Origin: Calditrichota bacterium | Lineage (GTDB): Bacteria; Calditrichota; Calditrichia; Calditrichales; J004 | DNA: 64,000 nt | Assembly (NCBI GenBank): GCA_013112635.1 | Contig: JABFGF010000002.1 | Span: 496,001 to 560,000 of the forward strand | Reading direction: 5' to 3' | In this document: in pieces, positions 52,406 to 61,931 of the stretch | Position numbering within the stretch: the stretch's first letter is position 1 | Layout of the letters: every line of letters begins with the position of its first letter | The notes under the pieces: model-generated | Seen by the model: only the letters and a program-made list of their open reading frames with translations | Told to the model about the DNA's origin: nothing | Databases searched by the model: none | Program-made: the position numbers and the translations under genes

Positions 52406-55400
52406 ATGGACAATTCAAATAGCCTGGGCCCTTTAAAACTTCATTCGATTAAAACTGCCAAAGTTTCGGAAATAAGTGAAACTACTGCGGCAGCAAATAT
52501 CCCCGATGGAGAAAAAATTAACTTTCACATCGGTAACCCTTTGCAGGATGAGCATCTTGTCGATTTATATTTTTCATTATGCACGGGTTTTCCAAAATCC
52601 GTTTTAGATGGAGAACTCCCTGAAACTAAAACACCTGATGAAATAAATAAATTATCTTTTATTTACGAAAGCATAAAAAATGCTGTCCCCTATTTACCGC
52701 GTGGTGGTTATTCCTCATCAAATCCGCCTGCGATAATCAAAAAAATGCAACATTGGTTGCAGAACCAGGAAGAGCCACTACTTTATTCTTTTGGCGAAAA
52801 ATCTTCAAGAGAGTGCATTCTATCCACCGGCGGTAAGTATGAATTTTTACGCATCCTTTTTTCTGTCTTGGATCGTTATTCTGCTTCTCTACCCTTCGGT
52901 TTAATAACTTATGATTTTGAACTACCCGATCATTTGAAAAAAATTGATTCCATAAAACCTTTGCTTGACCTTACCAAAAAAATTAACAAAATAACGGTAG
53001 AAAAAATCCTTGAAAGTAATAGCGGTAATCCATTTCTTGTGCTTATAGGAAAGCAGCCCGATGAAAATGAACGTAGAGTTTTGCGTAAATCCCTGGAAGA
53101 TAAAGCTGCCCTTTTTGTGGAACTCTTTGACGCACCAAATCACAAATCGCTATCCCGGGAATCTGGTTTAAAAAACTCTGTTTTACGGTTTATATCACCA
53201 ACGGTTTTTGGAGCGCAGTTTTCAGATAATGCAACCCAATTTGTTTTAGGAAACGCTGCTATTTTAAAGCGGATAGAAGCCGTGCATTTTGAACTAAAAG
53301 GAACTCCTTCTTCCACAGAAAGAGATCTCACTGAATACTTAATCAAATTGGGGAATAAGCCGGAAGAGGATCAGAAAGCGCCATCATTAAGGCCACTAGA
53401 AGATAATATTTTTGAAAAACGTTTTTCTAATGACAAAGCTGTCCATTACAATAAATTTGAAAACAGGATTGCTTCTTTTTCCAACCGTTTGGAAAAATAC
53501 TCTTCAACACTTTTAAAAAAATCACAGAAACCGTTGGCAAGATATAAAAAACGCTATGAATCTAATTTGTCGAATGATGAGTATGAGTTTCAAAGTGCCG
53601 TTGAGCTTTTTACCAGGTTAAATTCTAACAATTTGCCCGGACTTGAGGATGCTTTTCTTGGCCAGTTTGTAAAACATAATCCCCAATACGACATTCAAAA
53701 CTGTTGTGCCATCAGTGGATCCTCACGAACAGCCTTAAGTATTTTAGGACATCATTGCAGCATAAAAGAAATAATAACTTTTGATTGGAGCTGGTCCTAC
53801 GAAAACGGTTTTCAAAAAGTTATAACTGTACCACTTTTTATTAATGGAAAACTCAATACATCGGGTTTGATAAAAAAAGTTGGCCAAAAGCTTAAACAAG
53901 ATCCACATTGGAAAAATTGCGGTGCCGTGATTATAAATAATCCGCATAATGCCAGCGGTGAAATTCTTGATGAGCATGATTTAAGTAAGCTGCTGATTGA
54001 GCTGCTTGATCAAAATATTTGTGTAATCGATGATTTATGCTACAAAGATGTTGCACCTTCAAAAAAAGAAATAAAAGTAAAAACCTTAAAAGAGATTGCG
54101 CTCGAAGTGGCACAAAAGGGTCATCTTTCCAGCAAAAAAATTGACAACCTAATTACAACCCATGCTCTGTCAAAGACAGATTGTTTTGCTGGTGCCCGAT
54201 TAACAGTGGTTGAAATTTCAGTTCCTCATTTAAACGAAACTTTTTTAAAGATCGGAAATTACATTCAGCCAAATAAAATGGCGCTTTTTTTAGCTTATTT
54301 ATTTTATAGAAACAATCATCAATCCTTGAAACAATTTTGGGCTTTGCGCAACTCAATTTTTGCGGACCGTGCCAATGGAATAAAGCAGGCTTTTACAGAA
54401 TTCCCTGCTGATAGAAATCCTTTCCAGGTTTCCGTTAAGCTTCCATCCGGAAGTATGTACCCGCACCTGGTAATTAAAAAGTTTCCCAAAGGAGTGTCTA
54501 CAGATAATATCGGCTTAAAACTTGCCAAACGTGGGATTGGCTTGATTCCGCTGACAACATTTTCTAAAACTGCTGATGGTTTTGCAGAAGCCAGAAATTC
54601 TTTTCGCATGTCCCTTGGCGGTAAAGATGATGCTGAAACACTTAAAAATAAAAGCCGACACCTTGTTATTGAAATGAACAGGCTTTTAAATGATGAATCG
54701 CGCGATTATCAGCTTTTAAAACACGCCGCTTTTAAGCAAGAAAATGTTTCTCCGGTTTTTGAAGAAGCAACGGTAAACTGGGATTCCCTGATAAACGAAA
54801 TTAAGATTACTGCGCTGGCAGGATTTAAAAAAATAGCTGAAAATCTGGATTCTGCTGATCAGGAGAAAGAGTTTTACAATACATTTTTACCCTGGCGTTT
54901 ATCAATTTTAAACAGACGTTTTTCTGATCTTAAATCTTTATACTCCAGATTATTGAACAAAATAAAAGTACAGGATGATGAAATCCTTGCCAGGCAGATA
55001 AAAGCTGAATTATATAAAGATGACCTGGAAAACCGGGAAAATCAGTTCAAAAAAAGATTGTTTGACAGAACTGTACATCCTACACAAATGTATTCTTTAA
55101 AAGTTGATCTTTTAATTAATGATGTCTTAGAATCTCTATTTTTTGATCAAGGTAAAATAACGGTTATTGCAAAAACAATTGCTGATGAAATTATTTCCGA
55201 ATTTTTCGGAGTCAATATTCCAATTAATTCAGAGCAAGAAGCATATGAGCTGATTTTTGATTTAAAAACCATGATTAATAATGAGCTTTATTCAGAATCA
55301 AAAAATACAATGCTTTCTTTTTGGGGTGATTGGGATGGAAGCACGCGTCCATCAGGTCAAGGACACAGACTTGTTGCCTCGGTTGTCCTGGAAAATGTTA

Positions 55401-57916
55401 AACAGATGGCCCGTTTACTAGAAACACTTCAAAAACACGATCCTGCAATTTCAATTAATTCAGACCTTGCTGCCAAGCTTAAAAAGCTCCAAAAAGGGAT
55501 TAATACTTTTTGGGAACTGTTAAACAAAATTACACGTCTGACAAATCAGCTAGAGAAAAAGTATAAAGGATTATTGCCTACAGATGTTAAGGGTGGCCGT
55601 TTTCGCAATATTGCTGTAAAAATGAAGTTGAGGCGTGACCCGCTTTCGGTTTTATTTTCACACAACAGCCGTTTAGAAAAAAAAATGTTACATCTTAGGC
55701 AGCAGCGGAAAAACTCTCTGGAGTTTTATTTTGAACTTAATAAAACCTTACGGAAAGAACTGCATTTACTGGTTCCCCAAATAATACAACATAAAACTGA
55801 TCCAAAAATTGCTTTACTTGCAGCCTCATACAGAAATCTGCTAACCCGTTTTGTGCTTACCCCACGTATTCATCAAAAAACTATAACGTCAAAAGATCCG
55901 TTTACAATTGAAAACACAGTTCACAACTTATTGGAAATAAATGAGATTGGTGACCGCTTTGGAAATCCGGCAATAATTATGGCCCTGCAAATAAGTATGT
56001 CTTCCAGAGCTAAAGCGCTTATTGAGTTAAACCGTTTGATAGCCGGTAAAGCTGAATTGATTAACCGGGAAAATCCCGACAGGACGATCAAAGGCTTTTG
56101 GCTCATTCCGCTGTTTGAAGAAGAGAGTATATTAAACAACCTGCAAGAATACCTTGATGATATCTGGTCTTACGCTGAGCAAAGCCGGTTTATTAAACAG
56201 CCTGTTAGCGACCGTTTTCAGGAAATTTTGTGTGAGATTTTTGTTGCCGGATCTGACCTAAGCCAACAGATTGGTCAGGCTAAAAGTTGGGATCTGTTCA
56301 AAGGAACTAAGTTTCTTTTTTATAAATGGTTAGCGCAAAAAGGTATAATCGGCAAAATGCGTATTAAGCTTGGATGTGGTGAACCTATGCAAAGACAAGG
56401 TGGATATTTTAATGATTTTTCCGGGAAAGCCGTCTTGTTTAAAAACAATAATTCAAAAAAGATTTCGAACCATTTGTTAAAACCCGCCGCCCAGAAAAGT
56501 TTACAATTTGCAACCAGCCCGCTTAAAGGGCTTCATTCCGGTGGAGAACTGCGGACGGTTCAAAGCAATGCAGCCGAACATATTTTCCGTTTTACAAATT
56601 TTGAAGACCGCTCTCAACTTTTTTACCATATTTCGATGCAACAAAAACTCACTGAAAATGATTTGATACGTGTTGGAAAATTATTTCAAAAAACCCGCTT
56701 AAACCTGAAAGAAAAAGGCATAAATGAACTTCAAAGGATTAACCGGATTTCAAACAACAAAGTTCTAAGCGAATTTTTAAAAATAAACAAGGAAAGCTTT
56801 AGACAAATCCTTTATGGCAAAGATGAGGATGTTGTTGGAATTCATGCTATCACCTATTTTATTTCACAGATGGTGCCAACTCTTCGAGACAGGCCAACGG
56901 TCAGACCATCTCGTGAAACGTCACAGCTTGCGGGGCAAAAAATTGTTGAACGAATTGCACAAACCCTGCCGCTTTCACACCATGGAAGTTTACTGAGGGC
57001 AATCGGACATAATCGTGCCCAATCAATGATTATTGGAGTGAACCAATTAAGTACCGGGCTTTTCAGAAGTTTAAAACTAATCTCTGATCAGTATGGAATT
57101 TCTGGGGTTAAATCAATCTTGTCCGATTTGCCGGTGATGGAAATATTAAATGGCTTGCGTATGTATCAACAAGATGGCGATAAATACATAAAACAACTTG
57201 CACCTGCATTTAAAACTGGTAATTCTGCACTGCATGCAATTGATGAGGACTTTGAATATATCCGGGAATTTATTCCCCTATTTCAAAAAGAGCTGGTTGC
57301 ACGTCAAGGATTAGTGGCTTCTGATTTTTTTGAAAAAAATGTTTTTAAAACTGATTTGCTTCCACTTTTGCGTCCGGATATTGCAGTTCTTTTACAGGAC
57401 AATTTATTTAACACAAAAATTGACACCCTGGTTTCGTCAATTTCAACAGATATTCCAAAAGAGTGGTTGACGGAAATGATTCAATTGCTTGAGCTTCCTC
57501 AGCAGATACAAGAATGGAGGTCAAAAATATGGGAACTGATAGGTAAAAATATATTTCACCAGGTAAGCAGTTTTGTGGATTTAGCAGGAGCTTTAACAAC
57601 GTTGGCTTCAAATATTTCAAAAACAGAACTTCCGGCAAACTTAGGCCAAAGCAGATCTAACAGGCTAATCAATCAGGTAAATACGCTTTTGCGTGGTGCA
57701 GCTGATGATTCGATGCGGCAGTTTTTGTATTCCGTTGTTGAGTATGTTTCGCGTCTTCCTCAAAATAGTGTTCAATTGCCAATTGATACAATGCGCGTTT
57801 TGCATGATATAGAACGTATCATCAAAATTGATGAGCAGCTTTTAAGCCAGAAAGAACAGTCAAAATTACGGTTTTATATATTACAGATGGCCCGCCTCGC
57901 AGGTGAAAACGGTTAA
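52406..57916 (+). CDS. Giant fusion: fold-type I PLP aminotransferase + divergent PEP-carboxylase-like domain
   Basis: 1836 residues. Residues ~1-330 resemble an N-terminal aminotransferase half ('HIGNPLQDEHLVDLYFSL', 'CILSTGGKYEFLRILF') without a lysine site. Residues ~340-765 form a full class I/II aminotransferase: 'NNPHNASGE' (511-519), 'IDDLCYKD' (541-548), Lys590 in 'HALSKTDCFAGAR', and 'FRMSLGG' Arg734. Residues ~780-1836 align to phosphoenolpyruvate carboxylase: 'TVHPTQ' (889-894, TAHPTE in PEPC), 'GDWDG' (974, GGDRDG), 'PLFEE' (1235), 'AGSDLSQQIG' (1281, YSDSAKDAG), 'GCGEPMQRQGG' (1323, GRGGSxGRGG), 'GELRTVQ' (1380, GGLRVTEQ), 'LRAI' (1530) and an end similar to MRNTG. Some PEPC catalytic residues are changed (Lys of YSDSAKD to Gln1287, the first Arg of GRGG to Cys1324). 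The reaction is unknown. Confidence 0.78.
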   Translation: MDNSNSLGPLKLHSIKTAKVSEISETTAAANIPDGEKINFHIGNPLQDEHLVDLYFSLCTGFPKSVLDGELPETKTPDEINKLSFIYESIKNAVPYLPRGGYSSSNPPAIIKKMQHWLQNQEEPLLYSFGEKSSRECILSTGGKYEFLRILFSVLDRYSASLPFGLITYDFELPDHLKKIDSIKPLLDLTKKINKITVEKILESNSGNPFLVLIGKQPDENERRVLRKSLEDKAALFVELFDAPNHKSLSRESGLKNSVLRFISPTVFGAQFSDNATQFVLGNAAILKRIEAVHFELKGTPSSTERDLTEYLIKLGNKPEEDQKAPSLRPLEDNIFEKRFSNDKAVHYNKFENRIASFSNRLEKYSSTLLKKSQKPLARYKKRYESNLSNDEYEFQSAVELFTRLNSNNLPGLEDAFLGQFVKHNPQYDIQNCCAISGSSRTALSILGHHCSIKEIITFDWSWSYENGFQKVITVPLFINGKLNTSGLIKKVGQKLKQDPHWKNCGAVIINNPHNASGEILDEHDLSKLLIELLDQNICVIDDLCYKDVAPSKKEIKVKTLKEIALEVAQKGHLSSKKIDNLITTHALSKTDCFAGARLTVVEISVPHLNETFLKIGNYIQPNKMALFLAYLFYRNNHQSLKQFWALRNSIFADRANGIKQAFTEFPADRNPFQVSVKLPSGSMYPHLVIKKFPKGVSTDNIGLKLAKRGIGLIPLTTFSKTADGFAEARNSFRMSLGGKDDAETLKNKSRHLVIEMNRLLNDESRDYQLLKHAAFKQENVSPVFEEATVNWDSLINEIKITALAGFKKIAENLDSADQEKEFYNTFLPWRLSILNRRFSDLKSLYSRLLNKIKVQDDEILARQIKAELYKDDLENRENQFKKRLFDRTVHPTQMYSLKVDLLINDVLESLFFDQGKITVIAKTIADEIISEFFGVNIPINSEQEAYELIFDLKTMINNELYSESKNTMLSFWGDWDGSTRPSGQGHRLVASVVLENVKQMARLLETLQKHDPAISINSDLAAKLKKLQKGINTFWELLNKITRLTNQLEKKYKGLLPTDVKGGRFRNIAVKMKLRRDPLSVLFSHNSRLEKKMLHLRQQRKNSLEFYFELNKTLRKELHLLVPQIIQHKTDPKIALLAASYRNLLTRFVLTPRIHQKTITSKDPFTIENTVHNLLEINEIGDRFGNPAIIMALQISMSSRAKALIELNRLIAGKAELINRENPDRTIKGFWLIPLFEEESILNNLQEYLDDIWSYAEQSRFIKQPVSDRFQEILCEIFVAGSDLSQQIGQAKSWDLFKGTKFLFYKWLAQKGIIGKMRIKLGCGEPMQRQGGYFNDFSGKAVLFKNNNSKKISNHLLKPAAQKSLQFATSPLKGLHSGGELRTVQSNAAEHIFRFTNFEDRSQLFYHISMQQKLTENDLIRVGKLFQKTRLNLKEKGINELQRINRISNNKVLSEFLKINKESFRQILYGKDEDVVGIHAITYFISQMVPTLRDRPTVRPSRETSQLAGQKIVERIAQTLPLSHHGSLLRAIGHNRAQSMIIGVNQLSTGLFRSLKLISDQYGISGVKSILSDLPVMEILNGLRMYQQDGDKYIKQLAPAFKTGNSALHAIDEDFEYIREFIPLFQKELVARQGLVASDFFEKNVFKTDLLPLLRPDIAVLLQDNLFNTKIDTLVSSISTDIPKEWLTEMIQLLELPQQIQEWRSKIWELIGKNIFHQVSSFVDLAGALTTLASNISKTELPANLGQSRSNRLINQVNTLLRGAADDSMRQFLYSVVEYVSRLPQNSVQLPIDTMRVLHDIERIIKIDEQLLSQKEQSKLRFYILQMARLAGENG

Positions 57917-58134
57917 ACAGCCATTTTCATTCTATTATCCAAAACAATACGCAGCGCCCGCCATTCAGCTTCTTCACGGCTTAAACCACCCTCAAACTCC
58001 ATAATTGAAGCCCTTTCTTCAAACTCTTCTCGTTCACCTTTTTCCAAAGCATAAATTAAACTTTGAGTCTGTGAAAAAATAGACTCTTCGTAGTCTAATG
58101 TATCTGGACTGTTGTAATAAAGAATTGCATTCAT
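57913..58134 (-). CDS. Small acidic protein with a LexA-like box
   Basis: 73 residues, acidic and helical ('EREEFEERASIMEFEGGLSR' with 'EEAEWRALRIVLDN'). A comparable 'EERAAIMEFDGGLSREEAE' motif occurs in small phage or plasmid proteins, which suggests a mobile origin. GGAGC precedes the ATG. The stop overlaps the convergent fusion gene by 4 bases. A GGTGTAC-type box lies 22 bases upstream (58156-58170), so it may belong to the SOS regulon. Function unknown. Confidence 0.6.
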   Translation of the reverse strand: MNAILYYNSPDTLDYEESIFSQTQSLIYALEKGEREEFEERASIMEFEGGLSREEAEWRALRIVLDNRMKMAV

Positions 58135-58155
58135 AGTACCTGCTCCTTATGTTAG

Positions 58156-58170
58156 TCACGAACGTACACC
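58156..58170 (-). promoter_or_regulatory. Candidate LexA box (copy near 58134)
   Basis: GGTGTACGTTCGTGA on the minus strand. It shares GGTGTAC and the TTxGT pattern with the boxes at 61274-61288 (before lexA) and 62474-62488. Confidence 0.55.
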
Positions 58171-58399
58171 TATAAAGGTATACAAAAATCAGGACGAATA
58201 CAAACATATTTTGAAATTTGTAATATATAGCCAGTGAAAAATATTTTCTCAAGAATGAATCATATATATCGAAAAAGTGTATATAATTTGTACAAAACAT
58301 ATTCTTTGTGATGGCTGTCATACTAAATGGATGACAACCATCAATATCTTAAGTCTATATTTTTTATATAATTAGTTCAAATCAATAGAGGAGGAAGGT

Positions 58400-58549
58400 A
58401 TGAAACTGAAAATGAAAGTAAAAATCAAATATAAGGCTTTTATGTATGTTCCTGTTACACAGAAGGAAACAATCAAGGTAATTAAACCACAAAAAATTAT
58501 CCAGGATCTAAAACCTGCATTTATCTTCCCGCAACTAGCACAAGCGTAA
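58400..58549 (+). CDS. Short basic peptide, 49 residues, unknown
   Basis: The ATG follows a very strong ribosome-binding site (GAGGAGGAAGG, 58389-58399). The peptide is Lys-rich at its start ('MKLKMKVKIKYKAF'), with a Pro/Ile-rich middle and a short 'QLAQA' ending; it has no signal peptide and no membrane helix. It could be a small regulatory or cell-envelope peptide. It is not similar to a family I recognise. An upstream AT-rich stretch could hold a promoter. Confidence 0.45.
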   Translation: MKLKMKVKIKYKAFMYVPVTQKETIKVIKPQKIIQDLKPAFIFPQLAQA

Positions 58550-58585
58550 TCTTCTCAACTTACTCACTTAAGTCACATCAAAAAA

Positions 58586-61072
58586 CTATCTTAACAATAA
58601 TAGTTTCTTTCCAGATTTAAAATCACCACTTTTCATGATATAAAAATAAGACCCAGAGGCAACCAAACGGCCTTCATTGTTTTTTCCATTCCATAGAAGT
58701 ACATGGTTCCCGGCGGGTTTTGATTGATTAATTAGTGTCCGAACTTCTTTTCCAAGTGAGTCAAATATCTTAATTTCAACATTTGCAGCCTTAGCCAGTC
58801 CAAACCTGATTTGAGTTGTTGGGTTAAATGGATTTGGGAAATTTTGAAATAGCTCAAACCTGTTTGCAGAAATTGGCTTTGGTTCTATGGCACTTAAAAC
58901 ACTATCGCGATAAACGATAACACTTATGTCATCTATAAACCAACCATCCGCTGTTACATAGCCATCTGATTTAAGGTTAAAACGCAAATAAAATGGAGAG
59001 CCTCCAACAAATGGCTCCAAGCTAACCTGCTCTTTTACCCACGTAGATTGATTACCATCATAACCAGGTGCATCAAGTGGCTGGACACCACCCTGATTTC
59101 CACTTCCGGATGTTGTATATTTTCCAGACAAGCTTGTCCAGGTAACACCATCAACGGACGCTTGTACCTGTCCAAAATCCCACCCTTTTTCAATATCCCA
59201 TTTTGACCAAAATTCAAGGTAGGCACTGTTTACATTCTGAATATCAATCGGAGTATCGTTATATAAAGATATATCGAGATTGTCGCCGTATTCACCGGAA
59301 GGGCTGTCTGTATAATAAAACTCTCCTGTAGGGGCACTGCTATCATTTACTCTTTCCCACGGACCATCAGCAGACCAATCTGCATTTGGGTCGTCAAGAT
59401 TGTAGCTGTAAATCACCTCTGGTTTTCCAACTATAATCCCTTTTATTGGTTGTAAAGATTTTACTCCTTGCTGATCAATTTCTACATTTAATTCCGGCAC
59501 ATATCCGGATGGCGCAGTGGAATCAATTGTAAAACCAAAGTATGGAGACAAAACGGTGTCCTGAGATTCAATATTTGATATTGTCAAAACGCCATCATCG
59601 ATAGTGACTAATGAATCCTCACTCACCAAACGGATTTTAATATCTTCAGCACTTCCTAAACCAATATTTTTAATTTCAAAAACAAGCTCCGATCTTCTAC
59701 CTGCACTAAGAAAGGTTTCATCTCCTGAATAATTTATTTGATAATCTACAAAACGTACAAGTCCACCGGCTGCCCAGGCTACAAACAAGTTTGGATAAAC
59801 ATTTTCCTGAACCTGTGGATATATCCTGGATTGATCGGGCCAAAATCCATCAGCACCAGTACCAACTTCAGGAGTCATTGAAAAAATTTTATTTTTTGAT
59901 ATTTGCTCTCCATACATCCAGTCGTCCGAATCACCATTTACAAGATAGCCGACTGTCTGGTCTCCGGTGCCGGCCAGATAATTGTTATATTGCGTCATAT
60001 CTGCAGAATACTGCCTGAAGAGAAGCGAATCGGGTGTTTCAAATGAGCCTATATAACCCCATGGATAAATAAGCAAATTAGAATATGTGTGATAGTTTAG
60101 TGCAAATTTAAAATTATGAGCATTACACAAATCGCGCATTACCTGTGTTTCTGGTTCAGAAAACCCGCTTGTACCACGGTAAGTATCTGATCCTGGAGAT
60201 GGACTGGAGCCATCATCATCATAACCCCACTCATGACCATAATTTCTATTTAAGTCCACACCATCTTCATTTTGACTGAATTTTCCATCGTTGTTGTTAT
60301 CCCTTTTATTTTTGCGCCACATTCCACCACCATCAGGGGCTATTTCGCGATTATATTCATACCCATCCGGGTTTACAATCGGAACAAAATAGAGCTCGCG
60401 GTTATCAACCAAATACGTTACTTCAGGGTCAGATCCATAGTTTTCCAACAAGTAATGCATGTAATAAATTACGGCCATCATACCTCCTGGCTCACGGGCA
60501 TGATGCATGGCATTGTATAAAACTTCCGGTTCGTCTTCATTATCATTCGGATTGTCAGATATTTTTGCCATCCAAATAGTTCGGCCTTCAATAGAAGAAC
60601 CAATTGAATCTTTTGCAGTAATTATGTCCGGATAAAGCAGATACATAGAATCAAGCTCAGCAATTGCTTCTTCCCAGGTATAAAACCCGGCATGGCTGCC
60701 TAATTCAAATCCTTCCAGTGGATCATTTTCATCAAGGTTTTTTTTTTCCAAAATGGACATTTTTTGTCGATCCTGGAATGCTGCTAAAACATCTTCCGTT
60801 TCTATATTAAAGTTAATTCCGCTAACACTAAGTATTTCCCTTTCAGTAGAACTAAGCACCGTCGTAAAGTTAAACCTCTGCCCCTTTTCTTTTTCAACCT
60901 GCACATGGTCAAAAATCAATCCTGCCTGGGCTAAGCTTTTAAGCTGTTGTTTATTTTCAAAAAAGATTTTTACCTGGGAATATTTTTTCTGTGAGTTTTT
61001 CGAAATTAAGTCCCCTGCATAAGCAGCAATAAAAAAGAAAATGCTTGTCAAAATTAATATTGTGCGTTTCAT
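58586..61072 (-). CDS. Secreted M14 zinc carboxypeptidase with C-terminal sorting domain
   Basis: 828 residues. Signal peptide (1-20), propeptide-like region (~25-130), and the M14 catalytic domain (~135-430): 'MHHAREPGG' with His191/Glu194 as zinc ligands, 'NPDGYEYN', 'VDLNRNYGHEWG', the third ligand in 'LNYHTYSN', and the catalytic Glu in 'MTPEVGTG'. It continues with Ig-like and jelly-roll domains ('FWSKWDIEKGWDFGQVQ', ~605-720) and a C-terminal domain (~745-828, 'FQNFPNPFNPTTQIRF' and 'DGNNEGR'-type loop) that marks cell-surface secretion in the FCB group. GGAGAATC precedes the ATG. It degrades peptides outside the cell. Confidence 0.9.
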   Translation of the reverse strand: MKRTILILTSIFFFIAAYAGDLISKNSQKKYSQVKIFFENKQQLKSLAQAGLIFDHVQVEKEKGQRFNFTTVLSSTEREILSVSGINFNIETEDVLAAFQDRQKMSILEKKNLDENDPLEGFELGSHAGFYTWEEAIAELDSMYLLYPDIITAKDSIGSSIEGRTIWMAKISDNPNDNEDEPEVLYNAMHHAREPGGMMAVIYYMHYLLENYGSDPEVTYLVDNRELYFVPIVNPDGYEYNREIAPDGGGMWRKNKRDNNNDGKFSQNEDGVDLNRNYGHEWGYDDDGSSPSPGSDTYRGTSGFSEPETQVMRDLCNAHNFKFALNYHTYSNLLIYPWGYIGSFETPDSLLFRQYSADMTQYNNYLAGTGDQTVGYLVNGDSDDWMYGEQISKNKIFSMTPEVGTGADGFWPDQSRIYPQVQENVYPNLFVAWAAGGLVRFVDYQINYSGDETFLSAGRRSELVFEIKNIGLGSAEDIKIRLVSEDSLVTIDDGVLTISNIESQDTVLSPYFGFTIDSTAPSGYVPELNVEIDQQGVKSLQPIKGIIVGKPEVIYSYNLDDPNADWSADGPWERVNDSSAPTGEFYYTDSPSGEYGDNLDISLYNDTPIDIQNVNSAYLEFWSKWDIEKGWDFGQVQASVDGVTWTSLSGKYTTSGSGNQGGVQPLDAPGYDGNQSTWVKEQVSLEPFVGGSPFYLRFNLKSDGYVTADGWFIDDISVIVYRDSVLSAIEPKPISANRFELFQNFPNPFNPTTQIRFGLAKAANVEIKIFDSLGKEVRTLINQSKPAGNHVLLWNGKNNEGRLVASGSYFYIMKSGDFKSGKKLLLLR

Positions 61073-61273
61073 GATTCTCCAAAGGTTTTTTCTGTAAAAA
61101 AATTTAAATGTACTATGTCTTCAATTGACATGCCAGACAATGATCACAACAATATCAAATAAAACAGCAGGCTTTCTATGAATTTTGTTCTTGTCACACT
61201 GAAAAATATTCGTATGATTTAGTTTCCACTCATTAAATAATTCTTGCATTTTCCAATTAAGCAACTTAGATTT

Positions 61274-61288
61274 GGTGTACTTTTGTAT
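61274..61288 (+). promoter_or_regulatory. LexA box upstream of lexA
   Basis: GGTGTACTTTTGTAT, with TAC-TTTT-GTA as an inverted repeat, 19 bases before the lexA ATG. A partial second half (GAGTACACC) overlaps the ribosome-binding region at 61299-61307. Autoregulation is typical of LexA. Confidence 0.65.
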
Positions 61289-61307
61289 ATTTAACCGGGA
61301 GTACACC

Positions 61308-61928
61308 ATGAGCAAACTTCTAACAGATCGCCAAAAAGAAATTCTTGGAATTATTGCTGAGCATATAAAAGAAAAAAGTTATGCGCCTACCTATCAGGAA
61401 CTGGCCAACATCCTAAAAATAAAATCCAAATATGCTATTTTAAAACATATAGACAGCCTGGTGGCCAAGGGTTATCTGGAAAAAGACTCGTCTGCAAGGG
61501 CTTTAAGAATTATCCACCCCGACTATCTCCCGGCAGATAACAGCAATTATGACGTACCGCTTATCGGACGTGTTGCCGCCGGTTATCCAATCCTGGCGCA
61601 GGAAAATGTTGAGCGCTATGTATCAATTCCCCGGGCAATGATAAAAGCTGAAGGGCGCTATTTTGCACTAAAGGTTCGTGGTGACAGTATGATTAACGCC
61701 GGTATTTTTGAAGAAGATTTGGTGATCGTTCGTTCAGCCAACCAGGCCTATTCCAAAGAAATAATTGTTGCCCTTGTTGAAGATGAAGTGACCGTTAAGC
61801 GGTTGATAAAAAAAGATGGTGTTACATTTTTACACGCAGAAAACCAGGCCTACCCGGATATTTATCCTTCAGGTGAATGGTCTATTCAGGGCAAAGTTGT
61901 TGGTTTGATCCGTGAGATGGCGAATTAA
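61308..61928 (+). CDS. lexA: LexA repressor (SOS regulator, S24 self-cleaving)
   Basis: 206 residues from the ATG at 61308 with GGGAG upstream; an in-frame upstream codon at 61272 is rejected. The N-terminal winged helix ('QEILGIIAEHIKEKSYAP'-like, 'LANILKIKSKYAILKHIDSL') precedes the S24 domain. Cleavage site Ala91-Gly92 ('VAAGYP'), catalytic Ser127 in 'GDSM' and Lys164 in 'EVTVKRL' are all intact, so it should undergo RecA-stimulated autocleavage. A candidate operator lies just upstream. The next gene, 3 bases on, is a degenerate paralogue. Confidence 0.93.
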   Translation: MSKLLTDRQKEILGIIAEHIKEKSYAPTYQELANILKIKSKYAILKHIDSLVAKGYLEKDSSARALRIIHPDYLPADNSNYDVPLIGRVAAGYPILAQENVERYVSIPRAMIKAEGRYFALKVRGDSMINAGIFEEDLVIVRSANQAYSKEIIVALVEDEVTVKRLIKKDGVTFLHAENQAYPDIYPSGEWSIQGKVVGLIREMAN

Positions 61929-61931
61929 AAG

